DNA from: Olsenella sp. Marseille-P4559
Lineage (GTDB): Bacteria; Actinomycetota; Coriobacteriia; Coriobacteriales; Atopobiaceae
Assembly (NCBI RefSeq): GCF_900605015.1
Contig: NZ_LR027573.1
Span: 874,304 to 924,715, forward strand
Length of the DNA: 50,412 nucleotides
Direction of reading: 5' to 3'
The stretch's first letter is position 1; each line of letters starts with the position of its first letter. A program made the translations under genes and the position numbers. The notes below the pieces were generated by a model. The model ran no database searches and was not told the origin of the DNA. It saw nothing but the letters and a program-made list of their open reading frames with translations. Below, piece after piece: positions 41,811-50,185 of the stretch.

Positions 41811-42488
41811 ATGTCCAGGGAGTCAAAGTCGTCCAAGCGCGAGCGCGCCTGCGAGATCTGCCGGCGCATGGGCGAGCTCTATCCCGACGCTGAGAGCGCT
41901 CTCTCGTTTAGGGACCCCTTTGAGCTCGTGATTTGCGTGCTTCTCTCGGCGCAGACAACCGACGCCGCTGTGAACCGCGTGACACCCGAGCTCTTCCGCC
42001 GCTGGCCAGACCCGCAATCCATGGCAGCCGCAGACCCAGAGGAGGTTGGCGAGGTCATACGCACGATCGGATTCTGGCGTGCAAAGTCGCGTCACTGCGT
42101 CGAGGCGGCACAGATGATCGTCTCCGACTTTGGCGGAGAGGTGCCCGGTACCATGGAGGAGCTCTGCCAGCTGCCGGGTGTGGGGAGAAAGACTGCCAAC
42201 ATCGTGCTCAACAAGGCCTTTGGCGTGGTGGACGGCATCGCCGTCGACACCCACGTATACCGTCTGGCCACGCGCTTTGGCCTCACGAGGGCAAAGACGC
42301 CGCTTGATGCCGAGAAGGACCTTCTCGACATCATCCCGCGCGAGCTTTGGGGACCGGTCAACGAGGAGTGGATCCACTTTGGGCGAGACGTGTGCACCGC
42401 ACGCGCCCCCAAGTGCGTGGGATGCCCCATGGCAGACATCTGCCCCAGCGCGGGAAGGCCCGACCGCTACACCAAGCGGAAGCAGTAG
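41811..42488 (+). CDS. nth: Endonuclease III
   Basis: The 225-residue protein contains the helix-hairpin-helix LPGVGRKTANIVLNKAFG with the catalytic Lys (K of GRKTA) and Asp in IAVDTHVYRLA. The 4Fe-4S loop is complete: C-X6-C-X2-C-X5-C in CTARAPKCVGCPMADIC. It excises oxidised pyrimidines. ATG at 41811 follows AAGGGGG by five bases; the open frame extends upstream but without a ribosome site. The first palindrome-box array follows 250 bp downstream. Confidence 0.96.
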   Translation: MSRESKSSKRERACEICRRMGELYPDAESALSFRDPFELVICVLLSAQTTDAAVNRVTPELFRRWPDPQSMAAADPEEVGEVIRTIGFWRAKSRHCVEAAQMIVSDFGGEVPGTMEELCQLPGVGRKTANIVLNKAFGVVDGIAVDTHVYRLATRFGLTRAKTPLDAEKDLLDIIPRELWGPVNEEWIHFGRDVCTARAPKCVGCPMADICPSAGRPDRYTKRKQ

Positions 42489-43112
42489 CGGGAAGAAGTA
42501 ACCCTGCGGGGTTGTCAGCGTTGCCATTGTCGATAGGGGCATCGGCACACGACGTTCCCGTTGCACCAACGAGCAGGTCGGTGTTGCACGTCACGCGCAC
42601 CACCCGGTTGCCTTGCGTCCCGCCCCCGTCGGAGAGCCAATGTCAGACTGCAGGACCCCGTCAACGGTTGCGCAGGCAAACTCGCTGCCTCTCGCGGGAA
42701 GAGGCAGGGGACGACGGGCGCGGCAGAAAAGCGACGTCGTGCGTACGCACAACCGATGCTATTTGGCAGATGGGAGCCCTGGGGCTGCTTGCTGGCGAGA
42801 AACCCGCATCGTGCGTACGCACAACCTCCGCCTGCTGTCAGGCACCTCTCGCCCAACTGGGCAAACACGAAGCCCTTGTCAGAAAATCCGCGTCGTGCGT
42901 ACGCACAGCGGGAACATCCTGCCCAGCCAGCCCTCCTGAGAGCGTCTTTTGGCGAGAAGCCCGCGTCGTGCGTACGCACAAGCCCGAACCTTTGCCCCAA
43001 GGCCCACGGACGCCCGCCACGGCATCGGACCCCGGCGCCAAACGGCAACGGGACCCGAATGCAGCAAGCCCATGTAGGCTAGGCACAGGACCGGCGAGTC
43101 GCTGCCAGCCCC
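42489..43112. other. Intergenic region holding palindrome-box array 1
   Basis: A 624-bp gap between the convergent ends of nth and metY. It contains a small AACCC/GGGTT hairpin just after nth (near 42501), a CTGCCTCT/AGAGGCAG hairpin (42685-42707), and the four-box array described separately. No open frame here looks like a gene. Confidence 0.6.
42739..42979 (+). repeat. Palindrome-box array 1 (four GTGCGTACGCAC copies)
   Basis: Perfect 12-bp palindromes GTGCGTACGCAC stand at 42739-42750, 42811-42822, 42895-42906 and 42968-42979, at distances of 72, 84 and 73 bp. Each is preceded by a related sequence (about GAGAAACCCGCGTC, with AGAAA most constant), making a repeated unit of about 30 bp. 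Between boxes 2 and 3, CAACTGGGCA (42854) and GTCAGAA (42878) recur in array 2 at the same offsets. It lies between the 3' ends of nth and metY. Confidence 0.9.
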
Positions 43113-44432
43113 CTATGCCTTGGCGATGGCCTGGTCGAGGTCGGCGATGATGTCATCCACGTCCTCGATGCCGATGGACAGGCGGATGAGGTCCTCGGAG
43201 AGGTGCGCGGCCTGGAGCTGCTCGGCCGTGAGCTGGGAGTGCGTGGTGGAGGCGGGGTGGATGATGAGGGACTTGGCGTCACCCACGTTGGCGAGGTGCG
43301 TGAAGAGCTTCACATTGTTCACCACGTTGAGGCCAGCCTCACGCCCGCCCTTGACGCCGAAGACCACTACGCCGCCAAAGCCGTGGTGCAGGATACGGCT
43401 CGCGACCTCGTGCGAGGGGTCGCCCTCGAGTCCGGAGTAGCGCACCCAGGAGACCTTGGGATTCTCCTTGAGCCACCTGGCAACGGCAAGCGCGTTGTCG
43501 GAGTGACGCTGGACGCGCAGGGAGAGGTCCTCGATGCCCAGGCCAATGAGCTGAGCCGCATACGGGGAGAGCGTAGGGCCAAAGTCGCGGAGCTTGTTGG
43601 CGAGCACGCGGGTGGCAAACGGGGCGGCAGGTGCCGCGTCGGCAAAGACCACGCCGTGGTAGGACGGGTCGGGCTGGGCGATGGTGCGCCACTTCTCGGG
43701 GTCCTGCTTCCAGTTGAATTTGCCCGTATCGACAACGGCCCCGCCAAGCGTTGCGCCGTGGCCGCCAATCCACTTGGTGAGAGACTCAATCACGACTGCC
43801 GCGCCATCCTCTGCCGGACGATAGATATACGGTGTGGCAAAGGTGTTGTCCACAAACACGGGCACGGGGCTGGGAAGCGCGTTGGCCGCCTCGACGATGG
43901 CGGGGACATCGACCACGTCTACGAGGGGGTTGCCGATGGTCTCAACGTACCAGAGCTTGGTCTTGGGCGTGGTGGCGGCGACAAAGGCGTCGATGTCGTT
44001 GTTCTCGACGAACGTGGTCTTGACGCCAAGGTCACCCAGCGTGTGAAGGAAGATGTTCCACGTGCCGCCGTAGAGGGAGTCGGAGGCAACAATCTCGTCA
44101 CCGGTGCCAGCCAGGTTGGTGAGGGCGAGAATCTCGGCGGCGTGGCCAGAGGCAACGGCCACAGCACCGGCGGCACCCTCCACCGCGGCAATGCGGGCGG
44201 CAACGGCATCGGTGGTGGTGTTGGTCAGGCGGCCGTAGACGTTGCCGGGCTTGGCAAGCGCGAACTTGGCGGCACCGTCGGCGGCGTCGTCAAACTGGAA
44301 TGCGGCCGAGGCGTAGACAGGAAGGGCTGCCGCGCCGGTAACGGGATCAGGTGACCAGCCGGCGTGAACCTGCAGGGTGTTGAAGTGCCTCTCGGGATCC
44401 TTAGCAAAGTCGGGGTTGAGTTCGAAGGCCAT
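43113..44432 (-). CDS. metY: O-acetylhomoserine sulfhydrylase MetY
   Basis: The 439-residue enzyme of the Cys/Met metabolism PLP family starts FNTLQVHAGWSPDPVTGAAALPVYASAAFQF, and continues with YGRLTNTTTDAVAARIAAVEG, the PLP lysine in ESLTKWIGGHG, and PASTTHSQLTAEQL. The extra segments and length (430-440) mark the O-acetylhomoserine type rather than cystathionine enzymes. It makes homocysteine from O-acetylhomoserine and sulfide, feeding methionine. AAGGAG precedes ATG. The leader (44433-44631) is long and folded, see separate entries. Confidence 0.93.
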   Translation of the reverse strand: MAFELNPDFAKDPERHFNTLQVHAGWSPDPVTGAAALPVYASAAFQFDDAADGAAKFALAKPGNVYGRLTNTTTDAVAARIAAVEGAAGAVAVASGHAAEILALTNLAGTGDEIVASDSLYGGTWNIFLHTLGDLGVKTTFVENNDIDAFVAATTPKTKLWYVETIGNPLVDVVDVPAIVEAANALPSPVPVFVDNTFATPYIYRPAEDGAAVVIESLTKWIGGHGATLGGAVVDTGKFNWKQDPEKWRTIAQPDPSYHGVVFADAAPAAPFATRVLANKLRDFGPTLSPYAAQLIGLGIEDLSLRVQRHSDNALAVARWLKENPKVSWVRYSGLEGDPSHEVASRILHHGFGGVVVFGVKGGREAGLNVVNNVKLFTHLANVGDAKSLIIHPASTTHSQLTAEQLQAAHLSEDLIRLSIGIEDVDDIIADLDQAIAKA

Positions 44433-44491
44433 GATGTTCTCCTTTTTTTTGATGGTGGCGCCATCTGCGCCGAGCGTGTGGGAAGCGAGGA

Positions 44492-44534
44492 AGCCCGAGA
44501 CCAGTCACCGCACTGCGGCGTCTCTTCTCGGGCT
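44492..44534 (-). promoter_or_regulatory. Two-tier hairpin in the metY leader
   Basis: Perfect 9-bp outer arms AGCCCGAGA (44492-44500) and TCTCGGGCT (44526-44534) enclose an inner CCGCA/TGCGG hairpin (44508-44518). It would be part of the metY 5' leader, about 60 bp before the start. It matches neither a SAM-I nor a SAM-IV riboswitch by eye, and no U-tract follows, so its role is open. Confidence 0.55.
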
Positions 44535-44615
44535 ATGGCATCTGATTCCCCGATAACGCTGTATATGTCACCGTCTTTTTCATGACCTGCATAGTAACGC
44601 TTATGGCGGCAAAAT

Positions 44616-44655
44616 CTACCAGTATTGGTAGAGTGTTTGATAGCAACTGGCTATC
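44616..44655. promoter_or_regulatory. Two operator-like palindromes upstream of metY
   Basis: CTACCA-GTAT-TGGTAG (44616-44631) and GATAGC-AACTG-GCTATC (44639-44655) are perfect-arm inverted repeats 7 bp apart, in an AT-rich zone where the metY promoter is expected. They are of the size bound by Rrf2- or LysR-type regulators. An Rrf2-family gene lies at 46299-46778. Confidence 0.5.
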
Positions 44656-44724
44656 GATTTCAAAGATATTTCCTGACCAGTGATTTTGCCGTGTCTGGCA
44701 ACGCATGCCCCTGCAAGGTCACAC

Positions 44725-44759
44725 AAAAAAGCGCCCATCCTCAACATGAGGACGGGCGC
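44725..44759 (-). terminator. Intrinsic terminator after rubrerythrin
   Basis: On the minus strand GCGCCC-G-TCCTC and GAGGA-T-GGGCGC pair over 44759-44731 with a 5-nt loop (and one G-T wobble), and TTTTTT (44730-44725) follows. It starts 25 bp beyond the rubrerythrin stop and separates it from metY. Confidence 0.92.
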
Positions 44760-44784
44760 AGGGCATGTGATGAGCAACGAGGTG

Positions 44785-45330
44785 CTAGTAGTTGATCGCC
44801 TGCTCCTCGAAGTAGCTCTGCGGGTGGTTGCAGACCGGGCAGACCTTGGGAGCCTCGGGGCCAACGTGCAGGTGGCCGCAGTTGAGGCACTTCCAAACCT
44901 TGACGCCCGGACGGTTGAAGACCTCGCCCTTCTCAACACGCTCGGCGAGCTTGTTGTAGCGCTCCTCGTGATGCTTCTCGACCTCACCGACCAGACGGAA
45001 CTTGGCAGCAATCTCCTTGAAACCCTCCTCGTCGGCAGTCTCGGCGAAGCCCTTGTACATGTCGGTCCACTCGTAGTTCTCGCCAGCCGCAGCATCCCTG
45101 ATGTTGGTCAGGGTGTCGGGCACGTCGCCGTCGTGCAGGTACTTGAACCAGAGCTTGGCGTGCTCGGACTCGTTGCCAGAAGTCTCGGTGAAGATGTCAG
45201 AGATCTGGACGTAGCCCTCCTTCTTGGCCTTGCTGGCATAGTAGGAATACTTGCGGCTTGCCTGGGACTCGCCTGCAAACGCTGCCTCGAGGTTCTTCTT
45301 GGTCTGAGAGCTCTCGAAATCGACTGCCAT
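44785..45330 (-). CDS. rbr: Rubrerythrin
   Basis: The 181-residue protein has the diiron four-helix domain ([61 protein letters not shown]) and a C-terminal rubredoxin-like domain with two Cys pairs ([26 protein letters not shown]). It reduces hydrogen peroxide in anaerobes and oxygen-sensitive bacteria. ATG at 45330 is chosen for GGAGAGGAGCGGTA upstream and because homologues start there. The leader contains a GGGATCC/GGATCCC hairpin (45368-45388). Confidence 0.95.
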   Translation of the reverse strand: MAVDFESSQTKKNLEAAFAGESQASRKYSYYASKAKKEGYVQISDIFTETSGNESEHAKLWFKYLHDGDVPDTLTNIRDAAAGENYEWTDMYKGFAETADEEGFKEIAAKFRLVGEVEKHHEERYNKLAERVEKGEVFNRPGVKVWKCLNCGHLHVGPEAPKVCPVCNHPQSYFEEQAINY

Positions 45331-45367
45331 TACCGCTCCTCTCCTTCCCCGCCACTGGGGAAACGTC

Positions 45368-45440
45368 GGGATCCCCCTTTCGGATCCCTCCTGCTTGCGC
45401 AGGTGATACACATGGTAGCATCAGGTACACCAAATGCTAC
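45368..45440 (-). promoter_or_regulatory. Leader hairpin and inverted repeat upstream of rubrerythrin
   Basis: GGGATCC (45368-45374) with GGATCCC (45382-45388) can form a 7-bp hairpin in the leader RNA. Further upstream GTAGCAT (45415-45421) and ATGCTAC (45434-45440) are perfect arms spanning the end of the MutY-like gene; they may be an operator of the rubrerythrin promoter. A TTGGTG/TGTATC pair with 17-bp spacing lies in this zone. All are visual calls. Confidence 0.38.
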
Positions 45441-46302
45441 TGTGATTATGACAGAATCCCTCTCTCGAAAGCTCTGCCAACAACGCTTGGGCATCCGACG
45501 TACTCACACCTCTTCTACCCGCTGCGCACTCCATGCGGGAAAGCTCCACGCAAAGAGTATCAAGGTCCACGCCGCCACGCGGATCATCTCGGTGAGCGAG
45601 GAGGATGCGCAGGACCTCCGCACGCTTCTGTCGGTGAGAGCCTTCGAATCGAGACTGCTTCACGTGCGAGCGAGAGCGTCGCGAGGGATTAGGGACAGTA
45701 GCCTTGAGGTGCGCCCCGTAGTCGAGCAAAGCATAGTACCAGGTGCGTGGGTCGTCCGACGGATTGTCGGCGTCCGACGGGCAGGTCGCGCGCACGATGG
45801 GCGCCAACGTCGCATCCGAAACGGACTGCTCCTCCGGGAAGAGCTCGTGGAGAAGGACGGTGCGCACGTTGGTCTCGAGATAGACGCCCGGGAGGTCAAA
45901 GGCGAAGGCGCGAATCCCCGCCGCCGTAGCCGGCCCGATGCCGGGAAGCGCGCGCAGGGCAGCATCGTCGGACGGCATGTGACCACCTGCAGCAGAGACC
46001 TCCTGCGCTGCTCGCCAGAGCGAGAGCGCACGCCTGTTGTAGCCCAGGCCCTGCCACTCGTCGAGCACGTCCGCCGCGTCCGCAGAGGCCAGCGCGTCTG
46101 TCGTGGGGAAGAACTCAAGCCAGTGCTGCCAGCGCCCGTCGACACGCGAGACCTGCGTCTGCTGGAGCATGACCTCCGAGATCCAGATGGCATAGGGGTC
46201 TCTCGTCCGCCGCCACGGCAAGTCGCGGTAGAGCTCGCGCCCGCGTGCCAGCACGGTCGCGCGAAACGCAGCAAGGACTTCTGGGGGCAGCGCTGGCGTC
46301 AC
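45421..46302 (-). CDS. MutY-like adenine glycosylase lacking the Fe-S cluster
   Basis: The 293-residue protein carries DLPWRRTRDPYAIWISEVMLQQTQVSRV with the catalytic Glu, WQGLGYNRRAL, and the helix-hairpin-helix LPGIGPATAAGIRAFAFD. Then comes YLETNVRTVLLHELFP, where MutY usually has DGNV: the second catalytic Asp is replaced by Glu. The C-terminal 4Fe-4S cysteines are absent; instead there is YYALLDYGAHLKATVPNPSRRSRSHVKQSRFEGSHRQKR, a pattern shared by a known cluster-less subfamily. No NUDIX-like MutT domain follows. It probably removes adenine opposite oxidised guanine. The GTG start at 46302 overlaps the Rrf2 stop (GTGA). Confidence 0.82.
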   Translation of the reverse strand: MTPALPPEVLAAFRATVLARGRELYRDLPWRRTRDPYAIWISEVMLQQTQVSRVDGRWQHWLEFFPTTDALASADAADVLDEWQGLGYNRRALSLWRAAQEVSAAGGHMPSDDAALRALPGIGPATAAGIRAFAFDLPGVYLETNVRTVLLHELFPEEQSVSDATLAPIVRATCPSDADNPSDDPRTWYYALLDYGAHLKATVPNPSRRSRSHVKQSRFEGSHRQKRAEVLRILLAHRDDPRGGVDLDTLCVELSRMECAAGRRGVSTSDAQALLAELSREGFCHNHSSIWCT

Positions 46303-46778
46303 TCGGCAACAGCCTTCTGCCGATGCCCGCGACCCATGGCTCTGAACGAGCCCGTCATCTGCGGGACCTTGCCCTCCATCACGACCTGGTAGAGGGACAC
46401 GGAGCCAAAGTAGTCACGCAGCATGCGCTCGGCGTTGCACCAGACGGGGTTGAAGTGGCACTCGGCCATGCGAGGGCAAGGGCCACCATCATCTCCGGCA
46501 AAGTCACAGACAGATATCACGATTGGCCCTTGGACCGCCTCCACGATCCTCAAGAGCGACGTGGTGCGCGGGTCGACGGCCAGCCTCATGCCGCCATGTG
46601 CGCCGCGCGTGCTCTCCACGACACCCGCCAAAGCAAGGTCGTGCTGGATGGAGCGGGCAAACGAGTACGGGACATCGTTGTCCTTCGCCGCCGTGCGCAC
46701 CGACACAACGCCGTCCGGGTTCTGGACAAGCGACGCAAGCATGCGGAGCGCGTAATCGGTCTTTCTCGAGATCTCCAT
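46299..46778 (-). CDS. Rrf2-family transcriptional regulator
   Basis: A 159-residue protein from ATG at 46778 (AGGAGGT four bases upstream). The winged helix (MEISRKTDYALRMLASLV, VSVRTAAKDNDVPYSFARSIQHDLALAGVVEST) and wing GAHGGMRLA are typical Rrf2. Cysteines 91, 101, 107 and 114 could bind an Fe-S cluster, as in IscR, NsrR or RsrR. Unlike CymR it keeps these cysteines, so it may sense oxygen, NO or Fe-S status. It forms a tight operon with the HAD gene (2 bp) and the MutY-like gene (4-bp overlap), with rubrerythrin next, so oxidative stress control is plausible. Confidence 0.9.
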   Translation of the reverse strand: MEISRKTDYALRMLASLVQNPDGVVSVRTAAKDNDVPYSFARSIQHDLALAGVVESTRGAHGGMRLAVDPRTTSLLRIVEAVQGPIVISVCDFAGDDGGPCPRMAECHFNPVWCNAERMLRDYFGSVSLYQVVMEGKVPQMTGSFRAMGRGHRQKAVAE

Positions 46779-46780
46779 TT

Positions 46781-47557
46781 CTACCTCCTGGCAGCCCGAC
46801 GGGCTAGCCCCTTCTTCGGACCCATCTTTGCTGGAGAGTCGCCCCACTCGAGGACTTCCCAGCCATGCTGTCGTGCCAACTTTCGAAGCGTCTCCCCTGG
46901 GCACACTGCATAGCACTTTGCTGCCGCCGAGAGGAGCGTGGCGTCTGTGTGGTGGTCGCCATAGGCATACGCAAGGGTCCATGCACCCTTGCCAAGGTGA
47001 GCATCCGCCCAGCGAGTAACGGCCACGACCTTCTCGGGGCCTTGTACCACGGTGCCTGCGACACGCCCGGTATAGTTGCCGTCTGCGTCACACTCCATGC
47101 CCGTGGCGATGTAGTCATCTGCCCCTAGGGTCTTGGCTGCATCGGCTGCGATGGGTGCAAACGTTGCCGAGACGAGCAGGGTAACGCAGCCTTCCTTGCG
47201 CCGCTTGGCAACCTCTGCCAGAGCCTCGGGGCGATAGCGGTCTTTGAGGACGCTCTCATGGAATTCGTGCATGATCTTGTCGATGTCGCGATGGCCCAGG
47301 TCTTCGAGTGCCCCGAAGACAAGTTCGCGTGCCTCGTCCTGGCTCTGCGGCAGATGCAGCTTGTAGCGCAGCCCCCACCAACTGAGCGCAAGGGCGCGCG
47401 GGACGGACATGAGCCCGTGACGCCACAGGTACACCGAGAAGAGCGCGCCAGACTGGCCGTCAATGGACGTGCCATCGAAGTCGAACACGGCAAGCCTGGC
47501 TTTTCTCTGCGGTTGCGCGCTATCGTCTGTGGAAGCGAGCATGCTGTGCGTCTCCAT
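46781..47557 (-). CDS. HAD-IB family phosphatase
   Basis: From ATG at 47557 (258 residues) the protein shows motif I LAVFDFDGTSIDG (Asp26 and Asp28), a helical cap (SVYLWRHGLMSVPRALALSWWGLRYKLHL), motif II TLLVSATFAPI, and motif III-like AYGDHHTDATLL. This is the SerB-like HAD-IB group, which removes phosphate from small molecules such as phosphoserine. An ATG at 47542 is an alternative start. The C-terminus is basic (KMGPKKGLARRAARR). It is the first gene of the HAD-Rrf2-MutY operon; its substrate is unknown. Confidence 0.85.
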   Translation of the reverse strand: METHSMLASTDDSAQPQRKARLAVFDFDGTSIDGQSGALFSVYLWRHGLMSVPRALALSWWGLRYKLHLPQSQDEARELVFGALEDLGHRDIDKIMHEFHESVLKDRYRPEALAEVAKRRKEGCVTLLVSATFAPIAADAAKTLGADDYIATGMECDADGNYTGRVAGTVVQGPEKVVAVTRWADAHLGKGAWTLAYAYGDHHTDATLLSAAAKCYAVCPGETLRKLARQHGWEVLEWGDSPAKMGPKKGLARRAARR

Positions 47558-47726
47558 AGTGCTCTCGGAAATCGTATTGCTCCAATGATACCAGTGCGGC
47601 ATCAGCGGTTGAATCAATTGTACTATTTACCGTATCAATTGAAGCGATTGGGGGCAGCCTGTCACAATATGCCCCAGAGAGGCCGCGGATTGCGGTGCAG
47701 TTTGGCGACCGTGGTACGCATGGGTA

Positions 47727-47750
47727 TGAAAGAAGCCCCTTTCGGGGCTC
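47727..47750 (-). terminator. Terminator of tRNA-Asp
   Basis: On the minus strand AGCCCC-GAAA-GGGGCT (47749-47734) forms a tight hairpin with a GNRA-like GAAA loop, followed by TCTTTC. It lies 14 bp after the tRNA 3' end. Confidence 0.85.
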
Positions 47751-47763
47751 CTAGAATCTACAA

Positions 47764-47840
<77 letters not shown>

Positions 47841-48286
47841 TCGCGCGTTGCGGGAGCTATTATACGCAGGGAATGCGAGATCTGTCTAGCCAGAACTATG
47901 GAGAAGTTTTGTGGATGCCACAGATGCCATGCGTTGCCGTTCGCGGGGATCTTCCCCGTAGGAGCTTGCGGCAAAAGGTAGCCGTCGTGCGTACGCACAC
48001 GTGCGGTTTTCTGCCCTAAGGCGGGCCTTGGAACCCCGCGCTGGCAAATTACTCCCCTTCTGCGTACGCACGATTGACAAGTTCTGACAGGGCCATCGCA
48101 TCTGCCCAGTTGCCGAGAAGAGACGTGTCGGAGGTTAAGGCTTATGCGTACGCACAAGGGGAAGTATCTACCACACCCCCGCTTCCGAAGGTCCCAACGG
48201 GCAGAAAAGTACACCTGTGAGTACGCACGATGAGAATTTCTCGCCACAGTCACAGCCACAGCCGCCCCCGCTATCGCCGCACCCCC
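47841..48286. other. Intergenic region holding palindrome-box array 2
   Basis: The 446 bp between the membrane-anchored protein gene and tRNA-Asp hold the second palindrome-box array and the upstream region of the tRNA. No gene is seen. Confidence 0.55.
47987..48228 (-). repeat. Palindrome-box array 2 (four TGCGTACGCA-type copies)
   Basis: Boxes at 48217-48228 (GTGAGTACGCAC), 48144-48155 (core TGCGTACGCA), 48060-48071 (same core) and 47987-47998 (GTGCGTACGCAC), in minus-strand order, are 73, 84 and 73 bp apart. Read on the minus strand, the sequence upstream of the first box (GGCGAGAAATTCTCATC) matches the array 1 unit. CAACTGGGCA and GTCAGAA recur at the same offsets (43 and 67 bases after box 2) as in array 1. 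This copy is more diverged. Confidence 0.88.
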
Positions 48287-49132
48287 CTACTCGAGCGCGA
48301 CGTCTGTGGTCGTACCGTTCGAGTCCGTCACATGGATAACGGACCCATCAAGCGAGGCAGAAGAGATAGTGCCCGTACCCGTGATGGCGTTGCCAGAAGA
48401 GTCGACGACCGACATGGGCGCCGAGTCACCGCCAATCGTGTAGGCCACCACGTCCCACGTGCCGTTGGACTTGTTCTCGGGAACCACGATGACCGAGTTG
48501 TAGAGGATGAGCGAGACGGGTGTGCCCTCGACGGTGAACTCCTGCGACTTGTTGCCCTGGGAGTCGGTGCCCATCACAGCGTACCCTCCGGCCTCGGTGG
48601 CCTCGATGCTGTAGGTAATACCCTGATACGTAACGGTGCCGTCGGCGGTGGTCTGTGCCTGCTGCGGCTCCTCCACGGTGGTCGTGGTCTCTTGGGACTG
48701 GGGGGTGTCCTGGGCATTGAGGAACGTGACAAAGGCCGCGATGGCGAGAATCACGAAGAGCCCCACCACACCCGCAACAACGAGCAGGACCGACTTCACG
48801 TCGGGGGACTTGCGCTGGGGCTCATGCCCATAGCTAGGCCTGTTGCGTCCGCTAAGCCGACGGTTGCGAGAGCGCTCGGCGGCGCGATCGCGTGCGATGT
48901 CGGCTGCCTCGGTGGCATTGTCGCGTGTGGTAACGCGTGCGCCCTGACCGGCGGAGAGGGTCTCGAGGGAGCCTGCGGGAGCGGCGCTCTGACGCGGGGC
49001 TGCGCCATCGTCGATGTCCTCGGGGGCTGCGTGCGCACCACTCCTGGGCGCACCGCCAACGGCGCGCCTGCCTGCAGCGTGCACGGCATGCGCGGAGCGC
49101 CTGTACTTCTCGCCATTGGATGCGTAGCTCAT
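48287..49132 (-). CDS. Membrane-anchored protein with extracytoplasmic domain
   Basis: The 281-residue protein has a basic, Ala/Arg-rich N-terminal half (about 110 residues), one membrane helix near 113-138 (VKSVLLVVAGVVGLFVILAIAAFVTFL), a Thr/Glu/Gln linker and a C-terminal part rich in Val, Thr and Gly with beta pattern (GTVTYQGITYSIEATEAGGYAVMGTDS). Topology would place the C-terminal domain outside. I do not recognise a family; the architecture is common in actinobacterial envelope proteins. GGGGGAG precedes ATG. Array 2 begins 59 bp after its stop. It lies 52 bp beyond recR and may be cotranscribed. Confidence 0.75.
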   Translation of the reverse strand: MSYASNGEKYRRSAHAVHAAGRRAVGGAPRSGAHAAPEDIDDGAAPRQSAAPAGSLETLSAGQGARVTTRDNATEAADIARDRAAERSRNRRLSGRNRPSYGHEPQRKSPDVKSVLLVVAGVVGLFVILAIAAFVTFLNAQDTPQSQETTTTVEEPQQAQTTADGTVTYQGITYSIEATEAGGYAVMGTDSQGNKSQEFTVEGTPVSLILYNSVIVVPENKSNGTWDVVAYTIGGDSAPMSVVDSSGNAITGTGTISSASLDGSVIHVTDSNGTTTDVALE

Positions 49133-49184
49133 CTCGTCTCCCCCTGTGCTTCTCGAACCAGTACCATCCTAGCCCCTCCGCGCG

Positions 49185-49790
49185 CTACATCTCGTGGCGC
49201 GCCTCGATAGCGCGGCCAAGCGTCACCTCGTCGGCATATTCCAGGTCCCCTCCCACAGGCAGCCCGCTGGCAAGGCGAGACACGCGAACGCCAAGCGGGC
49301 GGATGATGCGCGAGAGATACGTGGCGGTCGTCTCGCCCTCGACGTCCGGGTTGGTGGCGAGAATCACTTCCTGGGCTTCGCCCGATGCCAAGCGGGAAAG
49401 CAGCTCCCTCACGTGGAGCTGCTCGGGGCCAATCTTGTCCATGGGCGAGATGACGCCCCCAAGCACGTGATAGAGCCCGTGGTAGCTGCCCGTCCGCTCG
49501 ATGGCCGAGACGTCACGCGGCTCGGAGACCACGCAGATGGTCGTGCGGTCGCGCGAGGCGTCGGAGCATACGTCACAGGTATCGTGCGTGGCGTAGCTAA
49601 AGCAGATGGGACAGAAGTGGACCTGCTCCTTTACCTCGAGGATTGCCGTGGCAAGCCTGCGCGCCTCCTCGGCATCTGCCTCGAGAAGGTAGTACGCGAT
49701 GCGCTGGGCGGACTTGGGTCCCACACCAGGAAGTCTGCCCAGCTCATCGAGAAGACGCTGGAGTGCGTGGCCGTCGTTGAGCTGATCCAT
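49185..49790 (-). CDS. recR: Recombination protein RecR
   Basis: The 201-residue protein starts [28 protein letters not shown] (helix-hairpin-helix), continues with the zinc finger [18 protein letters not shown] and the Toprim domain [51 protein letters not shown], as in RecR. It acts with RecF and RecO at gaps in DNA. It follows ybaB by 2 bp in the conserved dnaX-ybaB-recR order. Confidence 0.97.
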   Translation of the reverse strand: MDQLNDGHALQRLLDELGRLPGVGPKSAQRIAYYLLEADAEEARRLATAILEVKEQVHFCPICFSYATHDTCDVCSDASRDRTTICVVSEPRDVSAIERTGSYHGLYHVLGGVISPMDKIGPEQLHVRELLSRLASGEAQEVILATNPDVEGETTATYLSRIIRPLGVRVSRLASGLPVGGDLEYADEVTLGRAIEARHEM

Positions 49791-49792
49791 CC

Positions 49793-50140
49793 CTAGAAGA
49801 GCCCCGGGATGTTAAGTCCGCCGGTAACGGCGCTCATGGCCTTCTCGGTGGCAGACTCTGCCTGCTCGAGGGCATCGTTCACCGCGGCGAGGATCATGTC
49901 CTGCAGCATGTCGGCATCCTCTGGGTCGAGCGCCTGTGGGTCGATGGTCACCGAGGTGAGGCGAAGGTCGCCTGTGGCCGTAACCTTCACCGTGCCGCCA
50001 CCGGCCGAGGCCGAGACCTCGGCTGACGCGGCCTGCTGCTGCGCCGCGGCAAGCTGCTCCTGCATCTTGCGGGCCTGGGCCATCATCTGGTTACGGTTCA
50101 TGCCACCCATGTTGTAGCCGCCTCTAGATCCCTTGGACAT
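49793..50140 (-). CDS. ybaB: YbaB/EbfC nucleoid-associated protein
   Basis: The 115-residue protein has the YbaB pattern: [41 protein letters not shown] and [19 protein letters not shown]. It is a small dimeric DNA-binding protein. The glycine- and asparagine-rich N-terminus ([18 protein letters not shown]) is slightly longer than in E. coli; a start at a later Met (50110 or 50101) is possible, but AGGAGG-type sequence stands before 50140. Confidence 0.95.
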   Translation of the reverse strand: MSKGSRGGYNMGGMNRNQMMAQARKMQEQLAAAQQQAASAEVSASAGGGTVKVTATGDLRLTSVTIDPQALDPEDADMLQDMILAAVNDALEQAESATEKAMSAVTGGLNIPGLF

Positions 50141-50185
50141 GTGTTCCTCCTGTTGGTTGTGTTCTGGTGGAAGCTCTTGGGAAAG

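Noticed and set aside
42739-42979. CRISPR array
   Set aside because: Box copies vary outside the 12-bp core, intervals are 72-84 bp, the sequences between boxes are partly conserved between the two arrays, and no cas gene is near. This is not a CRISPR array.
44433-44660. SAM-I, SAM-IV or T-box riboswitch upstream of metY
   Set aside because: The conserved core sequences (for example the T-box TGGnACCGCG or the SAM-I kink-turn pattern) were not found by eye. A covariance search would be decisive.
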